Below are positions 36,101 to 43,536 of a DNA stretch of 64,000 nt, piece after piece. Under the pieces are notes generated by a model. That model ran no database searches, was not told the origin of the DNA, and saw only the letters and a program-made list of their open reading frames with translations. Every line of letters begins with the position of its first letter. Position 1 is the first letter of the stretch. Position numbers and translations under genes: made by a program. This DNA is from a virus, in the IMG/VR virus record IMGVR_UViG_3300020190_000049, positions 1-64,000 of that record, one strand, 5' to 3'.

Positions 36101-39100
36101 ATAAGTGTCATCTAAAAATTTTCTAGGTAGATATTTTTTATATAAACCTAACTTTGTCGGGGTTGGCGGGATAAAGTTTATAGAAGTAGAAACATATTCT
36201 CTAATTTCTATTTCATCTCCTTCATTTAGATCTAAATTCAACCTCATAAAACCAAAAATAGAATCAAAAGTATAATCTTTTCCATATATTAATTGTTCCG
36301 CGTTTATATAAACATAAACGGCTCTTGAACTAAGAGTTTCTAGATCAAATTTTTCAGATAATGCAAATGTTTTGATTCCTTCATCTTCAACGATATACTT
36401 TAAAGACGTAAACGCACCGCTGCCTATCATATCGCTGCCTGCAAAGGGGCTCGAACTTGTTAAATTATTTCCTATCTCAGTTAGGATCGAATCAACAAAA
36501 TCTCTAGGTTCTTGATTTAAATACAATTCGTCTGCTAATTTAATAAAATTATTTTTAAAATCGGTATACGATTTTTTAGCAAACTGTAAAGATTTTATTA
36601 TATTAATTTCTTTGTCACACAAAAGAACGGTAGAAATTGCCGATGGAGCAGAATGTTTTAAAAACCGTCTGGCCAACTGTTGGAATCCAGATGCGTCTCT
36701 TAGATTACTGGATCCCGGAAAATTACCCACTATGTCATCTCTTAATTCTACGGCTGTTGCTAGATGGTCTGTGGCCTGTCCTAGAGTAAAATTTTCTATT
36801 TTTTGATTTAAAGGATTTTTTTCTAGGCTCAAAGGAATCTCATAATAGCCGGTATCTGGAGGAATATTCGTATAGATTTTAATCGTAACTATATCGCCAA
36901 TGTCAAATTCTCGATCAAAGATAAATCTATTTTCGATCCGTGTATAAGTGTCATTTGATTTTATGCCATTAAGTAAAAAGACAATTTTACTGATATTTTC
37001 ATCATCGGCCGATCTCCAATCTATCGCTGTGGAAACGATCGTATCGGTTCTGTTGGCTATCGTGATACTGTCAATAATAGGCTGTACATAAGACTTGTCT
37101 AAAACTATCCATGCATTAGAATATTTTTCTCTCTCGTATCGATAAAATCCTGTAGATATTTTTTTTGTTAATATTTCTCTACCTATCTTGTATTCAAAAA
37201 AATCAGAATCTAAATTAAAATTAAACCGTATATCTCCCACATTATCAATATTAAGATAACTTATAGAAAATCCTAATTCTGTATCGATTCTGCCGTTTCC
37301 TTGTCTGTAACTTAGAATAGGGGTCCCATTAAAAGTATTGACAGGATAAGTTTCCTGATCCCCAAAACTGATTTCATGTTTATCAAACAAGTCAAAAAGA
37401 GGAGCCTGATTAGCCGAAGATTTTAATTGGCTCTTAGTCCACCCTGTTCCCGTGTAATGATACATTACTCCCCGATTGTTCTTTCCTCTCTTAACTAATA
37501 CACATTCATTTATTACGGAGTCGGCATCGGGTTCTTTGACTAATGTTATCTGTTTTCTATTTCGATGCGTTATGAACTTAACTCGATAAATCTGATTGTT
37601 AACTAAAATATCGGTATCTGCCGTTATGAGAATCCTCGCTCCTTCAAAAAGAAATTCTCCATCGACGATATATCCTGTACTGCCTTCTAAATTACTAAAA
37701 ACGTCTGTGGTAAAATCGTCTATATAATCCACAGATTGTTTTGCTATCTCGCCATGATTGAAAAGTTTTATATCTGGCTGGAATTCAATTATAGGACGTT
37801 TCGCTCTCGATCGTTCGTCTGCGACAAAATCGCTGTTATTCGATCTATGCGCATAATCTAAAACAGATCTATGGAACCATCTATTGTATCGACTCCAACT
37901 GTTACTATCTCTGCTGGATCGATTGATAGTTAGATAATCTTTCTGACCGGGATATAAACTGGCGTCATCGAATGGTTCTGTGTCAAATCCACCGTCATCA
38001 AAAAGCACTTCAGGAACATCTGCAGTATCTATAGGAGAAATAGGCAAGTCATCGAGACTGATTAATCTTATAGATGTTCCAACTCCTTCTACTACAAATT
38101 TTCCGCTTGTTCCAGATTTCGCGTATTCTTTAGGAATAACCTGACCTTGAAATCTCACTACTAATCCATTAGTAAATTCTATGCCGTTACTACTTGTATA
38201 AGTCTGTTTACCAATTATTTCTTTTTCGACATCTATTTTGGTATTAGAATCTATGTCGGCGATGATAAATTTTCCAAAATAATTTGGATCTATCGCACTC
38301 TGATAATAAAGCACATCAGGGGCATCTAATGGAATTTCAAAAGTCAATACGCCCGTTTCTTTTCCTGCACCAGCGACTCCGTCGTTATAATCAAAGGACG
38401 ATGTGTCATAGTAAACATCTACCAATTCCCAATCCTGGCTATTCTCATCTATAGAACTACCGTCAGTCACAGAAATATTTGTTCTAGCCTTCCATATTTT
38501 TCCATCAAACACTACTACTTGCCCGGCGGAATAAGGTAATGCAGGATTATAAAATAACACACCGACGTCTATATTTGTCCTAATAAAGATAGGTTGGCCG
38601 GGAATGTTTAGATTAAATTTATAAGACTGTCCTCTATAAAGAACTAGGTCGGGATTATTTGTCTGCCCATCGGGCGTGAAAATATAGGAGTTGACTCCTA
38701 GGCCTATCCTATATGTGCTGACAACGCTCTGACTCTGTCCTGTTACTGTTACATCTGGCGGAAATTCTGGTATCCAGTAATACTCTCTGTAATTGACAAA
38801 CTTGTCCCAATCAATAGGAGGATTCCAAGTATAATGTTCGTGATCGGTAATCTTATTATCGTTTTCGTTAAAATTGTTAAAGAATCTTAATTGATTTTTA
38901 AAATCTAAATAGTCATAAAAATTTTCGATATTTTGATCTTCGGTGATGACGATTCCAGGTTCTAATTGATATCTGCTGCGCAGAGTCTGATCTGTATCGA
39001 GATAAACATCCGTGGAGTTATACGTCTTACCGTAGCGCCTACCGATATATCCTACTGTCTTATCTAATGTGCCTGGCTGTATTAACGGGTCGATCACCGC

Positions 39101-39202
39101 GCCCATAAATTTAGAATTAGAGTCCGATTGGAATATGATCGGCAACAAATCTACTGTCCTACGTATAGGCAGGCCGCTTTCTGGGAATGTATTATAAGCC
39201 AT
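27053..39202 (-). CDS. Giant virion protein, baseplate/tail (4,049 residues plus C-terminal part)
   Basis: This frame spans over 12 kb. It lies directly downstream of gp6 in the late baseplate transcript, where T4 has gp7, gp8 and fibre-attachment genes, so a baseplate or side-fibre role is inferred. Six segments at about residues 2170-2740 fit FG-GAP-like propeller blades (FGEVLAISPDYKLLAVGSP, FGFALDLDASGRILIVSSP, FGSAVSISPTTERIVVGA). Several inserted modules have VxWKGKLWKAxxNIxxGDGSS and a closing DW, resembling carbohydrate-binding modules. Gly-rich units (GDGTGATAQAYI, GTGKGAKATVTI) near residues 3140 and 3490 resemble beta-helix repeats. Much of the rest is repeated beta hairpins. No signal peptide or membrane segment is seen. 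The final residues run into the 133-bp duplication. Confidence 0.82.
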   Translation of the reverse strand: MAYNTFPESGLPIRRTVDLLPIIFQSDSNSKFMGAVIDPLIQPGTLDKTVGYIGRRYGKTYNSTDVYLDTDQTLRSRYQLEPGIVITEDQNIENFYDYLDFKNQLRFFNNFNENDNKITDHEHYTWNPPIDWDKFVNYREYYWIPEFPPDVTVTGQSQSVVSTYRIGLGVNSYIFTPDGQTNNPDLVLYRGQSYKFNLNIPGQPIFIRTNIDVGVLFYNPALPYSAGQVVVFDGKIWKARTNISVTDGSSIDENSQDWELVDVYYDTSSFDYNDGVAGAGKETGVLTFEIPLDAPDVLYYQSAIDPNYFGKFIIADIDSNTKIDVEKEIIGKQTYTSSNGIEFTNGLVVRFQGQVIPKEYAKSGTSGKFVVEGVGTSIRLISLDDLPISPIDTADVPEVLFDDGGFDTEPFDDASLYPGQKDYLTINRSSRDSNSWSRYNRWFHRSVLDYAHRSNNSDFVADERSRAKRPIIEFQPDIKLFNHGEIAKQSVDYIDDFTTDVFSNLEGSTGYIVDGEFLFEGARILITADTDILVNNQIYRVKFITHRNRKQITLVKEPDADSVINECVLVKRGKNNRGVMYHYTGTGWTKSQLKSSANQAPLFDLFDKHEISFGDQETYPVNTFNGTPILSYRQGNGRIDTELGFSISYLNIDNVGDIRFNFNLDSDFFEYKIGREILTKKISTGFYRYEREKYSNAWIVLDKSYVQPIIDSITIANRTDTIVSTAIDWRSADDENISKIVFLLNGIKSNDTYTRIENRFIFDREFDIGDIVTIKIYTNIPPDTGYYEIPLSLEKNPLNQKIENFTLGQATDHLATAVELRDDIVGNFPGSSNLRDASGFQQLARRFLKHSAPSAISTVLLCDKEINIIKSLQFAKKSYTDFKNNFIKLADELYLNQEPRDFVDSILTEIGNNLTSSSPFAGSDMIGSGAFTSLKYIVEDEGIKTFALSEKFDLETLSSRAVYVYINAEQLIYGKDYTFDSIFGFMRLNLDLNEGDEIEIREYVSTSINFIPPTPTKLGLYKKYLPRKFLDDTYQQPRHVIQGHDGSITVSYGDYRDDVLLELELRIYNNIKQQYDENIFDIDAVLGGYYGNSLFSKMDLDSIVQTEFLNWIADTNIDYVNNVYLDTENPFTYTYSNMTDPTGTKNLPGYWRGVYEWFYDTTRPHDCPWEMLGFSEKPDWWETQYGPAPYTSNNLILWEDLRDGIIRRGSRQGIYDRYKRSSLMSHIPTDGDGKLLDPLNSGLANNFSLINNQGLFVFGDRGPVEYAWRQSSEWPFAVIKALCLLKPFEFITDNLNKSEVVENKLGQTVCRTTEEFFTVSDLILDQTSRNVSGLYLYIIDYLKNKTLDSSKLEKKISNLDIRLSTRNSGFVDPGQQKYILDSKNPSSSSSSVFVPSENYDIIFNVGSSFLTLTYSGVLIEKTDRGWKLSGYDNVNPIFKYFEAVPSQSDPLITIGGVSEDFIEWTANQFYGNGVICRYQTRFYRSLKSHSSTDTFENNNWKQLPSLPIKNSITAFNRRSFNTIKIRELPYNRIFTDVQGVVDFLLGYQEYLKFLGFKFDSYNSELKEAEDWLTSCKEFMFWSKHNWSIGSLLSLSPAAKKIQANLSLGVPDNFLDSFYDYQILRNDGTPLAPRNLDINRGFRSVELSTVDTNDGIYFVKFNLVLKEHVTIFSDRTVFNDVIYDKPTGYRQERIKSRGFRTVDWDGDYTSPGFIFDAVDIQTWQPFTDYKLGDIVAYKSYFWTSKRNQLATAEFNDAYWIKLDSTPTKGLVANFDYRITQFEDYYEADSSGVGSSQRDLSRHAIGYQPREYLQNLAEDEVSQFKLYQGFIKEKGTANAIVKVFDKISRTDDDSVVLKEEWAFKLGDIGGLDQTTEYEFELDKGQFVVNPQPIIVDSGVEREVIEDQYLRIYRSKFTISPIPFDTNINPVDYYTGPSRNAGYVKLDNVDLILRNKDDILNLDISVVRDNSNIWITFDKNSWTILRYNEDPFLSVSGVIKEGQNIRCFTNRPHRLAVGDIVGIQIQNLTGFFKLLEVTNNTFIVTPTSTDPVEIVDSSSAALGLFSVVRYPSYESMNKGEIALLKNGSKLWIDNNGEDRWEVVEKTKQYTDYTLLEYGITDPRGLGKSVIYIDSLKQIAVSVSESNFVMIYTDKVTAGFTNIAVKQIIPIPDGFETAAESVFGEVLAISPDYKLLAVGSPRASGVKSTYREDLVSFRAYLAGEIVLWKGKLWKAKVNIRVGDGSSIDFNSEDWEPATLIEANSIGRNDGYFEQGMVTLYRYTNQQWEPSVNLVSPRQSAYELFGSSISIGVSGNKYHMSISAPGSLDNKGRVYLYYYDGVKWQYFENTNYLGLYDPTIGVPYPTGSIVWWENNFYQALYDNFGDGSTLSIESNDWQRLDAVSTQFSLPTNISIDDDGSTLIEGLLNPDQMAELVKQGDRFGQATAMNRDGSILVVSTPTSDGQYFANYKGVWKPYNEYKPNDVVKYQGGYHKFLTIDSANDESLNQPPDQGDPWINVGDSTYQTAGKLYIYKRDANNRYNLVQTITEQNINNYNDSTADIEIMSGDEFGFALDLDASGRILIVSSPRADVFRQTQGAVYIFNTNSIDDVEFRLVQKLTSFEYLVQKLTSFEYRTNEYFGSAVSISPTTERIVVGAKNSSFDLVTRFIEGTTFDKNKTIFKDSQGFPGQAYVFERKSEGYFLVEKLDTDFVPNESFGESLDCVGNVIVVGSPRYTVDDLIKGNVRLFKKPADVNSLKTISQETKLVDIGRIKNIELYNNVNNIKLGDIDIVDGYKMKILGVADQEIKYKTPYDPAVYMLATPEQVIDESTAWFEKNVGLVWWDLSTVKFINYEQGDLAYRVGNWNAQAEGSSVDVYEWVESVLLPSEWSLLADTVEGLAEGISGQPKHPDDSVFNTRTLFNPNTGQQSGTKYYYWVKGKTTIPDRPERKVAISSVTNFISNPIGTGFPFVAVIDGNKFSASNLTSLMNSDSVLFNIEYFNDQGRINQSHKEYQLLTEGVADSLPTHALETKWIDSLVGYDEVGNAIPDISLPEKQRYGLKFRPRQSIFVDKSRALEGAIDYINNILLQRPFIDLINLGRLQSLDPLPDGNLNEYDIKVDTLIDLEQIGTVRIKKAEFKVNIINGEVDTIDIVDPGFGYRTTPFIKIEGTGKGAKATVTIDNQGKINSITVVNRGKKYTSAFVKIREFSVLVTSDVSLNNFWSIYGWDDVRKTFFRSKSQAYDVTRYWEYVDWWATGYDSQSKIIKEIDNIYLEPTVELEIGQLLRIKEYSSGGWAVLEKTAEGQGDLLGDYNLIGRKNGTLQISSLLYDSVSGRLGYDTTGAYDAGLYDLQPILELRIILQAVKNDIFVDDLRVEWNKLFFNSIRYALSEQTSADWLFKTSFLNAIHNVGDLDQRPTYKNDNLDSYKKYIEEIKPYKTTIREYTSRYTEKQNSGLATSDFDLPAAYSTVAGKILPVDENNDIFNEYPWKAWTDNNGFSITSIEISDGGSDYINVPTVLITGDGTGATAQAYISNGSVRAIRMLTEGRGYTKTPVITLVGGNGSSPNKAKAVAILGNSVVRTLNLTLKFDRIDKIGNYSDYNKTQIFVATGFSAIFNLAFAPNIEKRSITITKNDQLILSSEYVIDLYRSSVDTFDLLRGKIRFLIAPKTGDVIKIDYEINQELFNSIDRIDRYYSPSSGMIGKELNQLMTGIDYGGVRIQGTTFDVTGGWDALPWFIDNWDSVESSADFYYVADGSTTFVVLPYTPSAGQLISVYLKRSGETRPTRIDDPAWTPAWDSAVSTNPNAQMPTFIGDGSTNFVEIHDYLSTQTGDTLIFRTLDSDGSVTISDVNLLDTRISGGSLSNIGGAYVTATGTSAEEIIVDGEKFISPDQVPAPEENIPGQVLDSLSLKVFTTTSPGAAPLQNKIIIGDGITRFFDIGLTIFESSGVMVYIDKVRQEYIGDSTINYSIDFVNNRIEFNTAPAVGSIIEIISVGIGGITLLDYQEFVADGNTTLFLTKAVYDQTFRVLVTVDGQVIDTGFANSSELTDTENR
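31315..31374. repeat. Perfect in-frame 30-bp tandem duplication
   Basis: Copies at 31315-31344 and 31345-31374 each encode ten residues, giving LVQKLTSFEYLVQKLTSFEY in the giant protein. The identity of the copies points to a recent event or an assembly join. It lies between two of the FG-GAP-like blades. Confidence 0.9.
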
Positions 39203-39205
39203 AAA

Positions 39206-39337
39206 TTAACTTGTACTGGTCACTATAGAATTAGCACTAATTCTCAATTCTGCTGCTGTAATAGATGTTATGATTTCTATATCATCTACCGATTTTCTTA
39301 TAGGCAACTTGCTGAAAGGAAAAAATTTATCTAACAT
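39206..39337 (-). pseudogene. Displaced copy of the gp6 C-terminal coding sequence (43-codon frame)
   Basis: On the minus strand an ATG at 39335-39337 opens 43 codons ending in SITAAELRISANSIVTSTS, four bases before the giant gene start. The 75-base stretch 39217-39291 repeats 39663-39737 inside gp6 with one mismatch, and both code VDDIEIxTSITAAELRISANSIVT. It may be the old end of gp6, left behind when the serine-glycine tail was added, or a trace of another gp6 allele. It has no clear ribosome-binding site, so independent translation is doubtful. Confidence 0.6.
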
Positions 39338-39366
39338 ATTAATAGATCTTATATGAATGCTTATAA

Positions 39367-42300
39367 TTAATACCCATAGCCGCTGCCGCCACTGCCGCCA
39401 CTGCTGCCACTGCTGCCACTGCTGCCGCCACTGCTGCCACTGCTGCCACTGCTGCCGCCACTGCTGCCACTGCTGCCACTGCTGCCACTGCTGCCACTGC
39501 TGCTGCCACTGCTGCTGCCACTGCTGCCACTGCTGCCACTGCTGCCACTGCCGCCACTGCTGCCACTGCTGCCACTGCTGCCACTGCTGCCACTGCTGCC
39601 ACTGCTGCCACTTCTACCACTGCTGCTGCCACTCCCGGTTGTGCTGATTCTAGTTCCTGTATTGGTCACTATAGAATTAGCACTAATTCTCAATTCTGCT
39701 GCTGTAATAGATGTTACGATTTCTATATCATCTACCGTGGCGCCGCTGATGAATATCTCATCTACTCTGCTCTGTATTTCAAACAGACTGCCGAAGGACT
39801 GCGATGCCTGCCTCGGAACTAAAACAAAATTAGAAATATCTGGAGCACAGGTGTTGATAACATAAGTTATCATTTCGCTGACATAGAATTTATCTCCGAA
39901 ATCCCAATTGTTTACATCAAAAAATTCATTTACCGCAGAAATTATTCGGACTTTTAGATCATTATCATTGATTAACTTACTTGGATTTTTTACTATTTTA
40001 AATTTTGCCTGTAATTTTACATCGGCAGTAGGACCAAATAGCACTTTATAAATCACAGGATGGTATATTATTTCATCGCTGATCGATTTAATAAGATCGA
40101 GATTCTGCCCGAACGCCACACGGAGACTATCACTCGACGGCATAGGAGGCTGTTTGGCTGCTCCTATTAAGAAATTTCTAAAAGCAGTATCATAACTTCG
40201 TGTCAATAGATAAACATCGATTATATTGCTTGCACTTGGATCTATTCTTCTATCTACACCTGAATTATGTATATATTGAAACTTTAATTTGTCTCTTCCT
40301 ATATTAGCCGTATAGAACGGTTCTAGAATAAAGGTGTTTGTAGATCTATCTACTCTTTTTACTACATTCTCATCTATGTCATAAAAATAAACCAGTTGTC
40401 CATCGACAAAATCGCTGATATTTACTAGACTTTCTTTCTGCCGTATTAGAACGGCATCATCGGAATTATCTACGAATTCTTTTATAGTGTAACCAAAAGA
40501 ATCAGTGACTGTGTTAAAGAAGAGATATTTGTTGTCAGAATCGGGACCAACAACTTGGCTGAAAGAATCAGGATCGTCTATCACTCCATCATCATCGCTG
40601 TCATAGAATGTTATTTTTATTTCATTAGCACTTTCGTAACCGTCATCAAATCTAACGCTGTCTGATATTTCAAAAACTTGATCTGTTTTTAATGGATCTA
40701 GTAAATTTGCAGCAGTATTGACGCCTAAAACCAATATCTTATCTTTCACTACTTTACCTGTTTCACTGTCAAATACTTTTTGCGCACTGTCAAAATAAAA
40801 TCTATTCTGTCGTATGCTTCTAAAAATATAATCCATTCCTCTAATCCTAATCACATATTGATCCGGTTCTTTTACAAAAGCAATAACCCACGACGAATCT
40901 AAATTTGAATTTGTAACATCACCCGTCTTACCTAAACTAAAATCAGATACTAGATTGATATTAGAAGACGTGATAATCTTCCACTGTGATTCTAATGTGC
41001 TGTACCTAAGTCCAAAGTTTAGATTATTAAAGATTAATTCTATCATCTGAGATTCTAAGGCAAGATCAAGATCATTCACAAACTTAGGAATTATAATCGA
41101 TGCTATCGCCCCACTCGGTATCGTATCATTAAATTGTATAGGACCTAACCCGGTCGTTAGTGTCCCTGTATTATTTGCCGTACCGTCACCTGTGATTTTA
41201 ACTATTTTAGTCCATAGGTAAGATTTCTGTAAGGAGTCTGAAATATCCTCGTTGACTAATTTTCCTTTTTTAAACTTTTTTCCCGCGGGGGGAACAAATT
41301 TAATTATGGCGCCGGGAGCAAGATATCTCAGCAGACTGGTAGTATAGGTTGCTACAGGTAAAATAGATGTAACGTCTACTAAATTTGTAAAATATCCGGA
41401 ACTGAGATTGATATCATCAGAAACCTGATTCCATACTGTATTCAGATCAGTAAATAAGATCCTATTAAATTTAGTCAGATAAAAATTGTAAACATCTGTG
41501 TCTGTAAAAATAGGTTCTATTCTATTACGTATAAAATTAATGATATCTACTCTGTTTGCATATTTGAATGTCAATGATCTCTCTATTTCTTCTTTATAAA
41601 TGATGCCGTCATCAGCAAACACATTTATATTACTGTATTTGCCCGATGCGTCGATGATATCAAAATTTCTAGATATTCCGCTAGATGTCCTGTTTATGGA
41701 TTTCACCTTGAGTATGTTTTGGCTCGCAGTCAACGGTGCTAGATTATAATCTTCGCCGGTGATCATTCTGTTCTGAGTATAGTAGGCTGCCGGAGCGTTT
41801 ACTCGTATAGCGTCGATACTTTCAGCGCTGGTCGAAGAATCTACCGTGTATTTCAAACTACAGGTCACTGTTAAGGTATGTCTTATACCTTGTTTGTTGA
41901 CATAAGAAATCGCTAAACTTATGCCCTGCATTTCGCTAGGAGAAATCTGATAGGTCAATCCGTTGCTCTTTCTATAATAAACTCTGAACGTACCTAACGG
42001 TAGATTTCCGTAGACTCCGTCAGCAAAGGCAAGATCGATCCTATCGTTTTCTTTGGTGATTACCGAATAGATATTTCTGACGTTAGAGGAAATGCTATTA
42101 TAGGCGATATTGTTACCGATCAAAGACTGGACCTTAGTCCATTCTTCTATCTGAGATCCCAGACTGTTTAATTTGAACAACCAGACATCATTCTCATTGA
42201 TGTTATTAGAATCTACAGCAACAATTTCATTTGGTCGACCGATGCTGATATTAAAATCGGCTAACTCTAGATTTCCTTGTTTGAATAAAAAGAAAAATCC

Positions 42301-43056
42301 CGTGTTGGCGCTGGTACCACCCTTACCGTCATTTTTATAAATGAAACCCAATTGGTTGGCTGGGGTCGGTGACTCTTCATAAACTGATTCGCTGCCTCGA
42401 AATGAGGTGCTTACTATTTCGAACGGCATTTGCCGACCAGCAACTATTTTGTTAAAACTGAACACAGGAACATCCGTGGAAGCGGTCCTAAATCTATATT
42501 GCTCCGTTGGTATACCGTCAATTACCGCTGACCCTTGGCTCCTGCCAAATTCTGTGTTGTCGCTCATTGCGGCATTTAATACCGCAACAAATTGTTCGGC
42601 CCAATTTTGATTAGTTGGATCGTTCCAGATTATCGTCTGTTGTGCAAGATTTTTACCGTTGTTATCTAAAATGTTTTCTGTCGTACTAACAGTATCGAAT
42701 TTTAACAGTCCGCTGGCCGGAACGTTTCGTTTAGCGTTATAACTCAGCATCCTTGCTAGACGAAGAACGCTTTCTTTTCTTTCTGCTAATTCAATAAAAT
42801 TTTCTCTGGACGCGAGATCTATGCGGAATGCTAGACTCTGTCCGAGAAATGCCATGGCATCTATCAATGCTAGATATTCACTGCTTTCGATATAATCGTT
42901 AAAATCTTCCGGATAATTTTCACGGAAATAGGCTATGATAACTCTACGAAGATTCTCAAAATCGTAGGATTTGAAATCAGCGTTTTTAAATGTCTGATAT
43001 ATTCTAGTCCAATCTTCATTTAAAATCAAACTATTCTGTCTCGATGTCGTGGTCAT
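39367..43056 (-). CDS. 6: Baseplate wedge protein gp6
   Basis: A protein of 1,229 residues, far longer than T4 gp6 (660). The N-terminus has LILNEDWTRIYQTFKNADFK, YESxEYLALIDAMAFLGQSLAFRIDLASREN-like segments and ERKESVLRLARMLSYNAKRN, the best-conserved part of the gp6 family. gp6 dimers tie neighbouring baseplate wedges together. The middle is long and beta-rich. Residues from about 1140 are a Gly-Ser tail (SSGSSG repeats ending GGSGGSGYGY), not expected in gp6. A late-promoter-like motif lies 17 bases upstream of the start codon. The gene order gp6, gp25, gp5 supports the assignment. Confidence 0.88.
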   Translation of the reverse strand: MTTTSRQNSLILNEDWTRIYQTFKNADFKSYDFENLRRVIIAYFRENYPEDFNDYIESSEYLALIDAMAFLGQSLAFRIDLASRENFIELAERKESVLRLARMLSYNAKRNVPASGLLKFDTVSTTENILDNNGKNLAQQTIIWNDPTNQNWAEQFVAVLNAAMSDNTEFGRSQGSAVIDGIPTEQYRFRTASTDVPVFSFNKIVAGRQMPFEIVSTSFRGSESVYEESPTPANQLGFIYKNDGKGGTSANTGFFFLFKQGNLELADFNISIGRPNEIVAVDSNNINENDVWLFKLNSLGSQIEEWTKVQSLIGNNIAYNSISSNVRNIYSVITKENDRIDLAFADGVYGNLPLGTFRVYYRKSNGLTYQISPSEMQGISLAISYVNKQGIRHTLTVTCSLKYTVDSSTSAESIDAIRVNAPAAYYTQNRMITGEDYNLAPLTASQNILKVKSINRTSSGISRNFDIIDASGKYSNINVFADDGIIYKEEIERSLTFKYANRVDIINFIRNRIEPIFTDTDVYNFYLTKFNRILFTDLNTVWNQVSDDINLSSGYFTNLVDVTSILPVATYTTSLLRYLAPGAIIKFVPPAGKKFKKGKLVNEDISDSLQKSYLWTKIVKITGDGTANNTGTLTTGLGPIQFNDTIPSGAIASIIIPKFVNDLDLALESQMIELIFNNLNFGLRYSTLESQWKIITSSNINLVSDFSLGKTGDVTNSNLDSSWVIAFVKEPDQYVIRIRGMDYIFRSIRQNRFYFDSAQKVFDSETGKVVKDKILVLGVNTAANLLDPLKTDQVFEISDSVRFDDGYESANEIKITFYDSDDDGVIDDPDSFSQVVGPDSDNKYLFFNTVTDSFGYTIKEFVDNSDDAVLIRQKESLVNISDFVDGQLVYFYDIDENVVKRVDRSTNTFILEPFYTANIGRDKLKFQYIHNSGVDRRIDPSASNIIDVYLLTRSYDTAFRNFLIGAAKQPPMPSSDSLRVAFGQNLDLIKSISDEIIYHPVIYKVLFGPTADVKLQAKFKIVKNPSKLINDNDLKVRIISAVNEFFDVNNWDFGDKFYVSEMITYVINTCAPDISNFVLVPRQASQSFGSLFEIQSRVDEIFISGATVDDIEIVTSITAAELRISANSIVTNTGTRISTTGSGSSSGRSGSSGSSGSSGSSGSSGSSGGSGSSGSSGSSGSSSGSSSGSSGSSGSSGSSGGSSGSSGSSGGSSGSSGSSGGSGGSGYGY
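39371..39635 (-). repeat. Ser/Gly-coding microsatellite at the gp6 C-terminus
   Basis: A run of 9-base units (plus strand CTGCTGCCA and variants), some with an extra triplet, codes GSS and GGS repeats in the gp6 frame. The same DNA is open in all three minus-strand frames, and slippage would change length or frame. The frame +2 from gp6 runs on into the displaced gp6-like fragment. Confidence 0.93.
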
Positions 43057-43072
43057 ATTCTATTCCTATTCC

Positions 43073-43082
43073 GTATTTATTT
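43073..43082 (-). promoter_or_regulatory. T4-like late promoter candidate before gp6
   Basis: The minus strand reads AAATAAATAC, 17-26 bases upstream of the gp6 ATG, with AATAGGAATAG as ribosome-binding site between them. A start about ten bases downstream would leave a short leader. Confidence 0.5.
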
Positions 43083-43097
43083 TAGAAAATTATATGG

Positions 43098-43535
43098 TCA
43101 GTTTATGATATTATTTTCTTTATCGAAATTAAAAACCATACGTTCGTTGATGTTAAAGGGCAGATATGTTATGTCTGCTTCTATGCGTATTCCCATATCT
43201 GTAGAATCTATGCTGACACTATTGATAGCGATTCGAGGATCATAATTGATAATCTGTTCGACATCTTCGGTTATGAGTTTTTTTACTTCTTCGGTAAATG
43301 GTTCGAATAGTATATCCCAGATTATCGTGCCGAAATCGGGATTCATCAATTTTTCTCCTTTACGGATATAGAAATGATTGATGATATCTTGTTTGACTAA
43401 ATCAATGTCGTATAATTTAAACTTATTTTTAGTTTCTTGAGAATTAAATCCCTTATAGGTGAATGCTATATTGCTGTCATTTAAGATCACGACTCCCTGG
43501 GAACCTACTGTTTTTTGATTATATAATTTGGCCAT
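43098..43535 (-). CDS. 25: Baseplate wedge protein gp25
   Basis: A protein of 145 residues, close to T4 gp25 (132). It has the gp25/lysozyme-like signature RKGEKLMNPDFGTIIWDILFEP followed by TEEVKKLITEDVEQIINYDPRI and a beta strand pair. gp25 proteins anchor the contractile sheath to the baseplate wedge and are conserved in T6SS (TssE). The gene is one base from gp5 and in the same direction. Confidence 0.9.
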   Translation of the reverse strand: MAKLYNQKTVGSQGVVILNDSNIAFTYKGFNSQETKNKFKLYDIDLVKQDIINHFYIRKGEKLMNPDFGTIIWDILFEPFTEEVKKLITEDVEQIINYDPRIAINSVSIDSTDMGIRIEADITYLPFNINERMVFNFDKENNIIN

Positions 43536-43536
43536 A

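Noticed and set aside
39339-39647. Open frames of Ala/Val on the minus strand and Cys/His on the plus strand across the triplet repeat
   Set aside because: They are by-products of the 9-base microsatellite coding the gp6 Ser-Gly tail. Composition is extreme and there is no start context.
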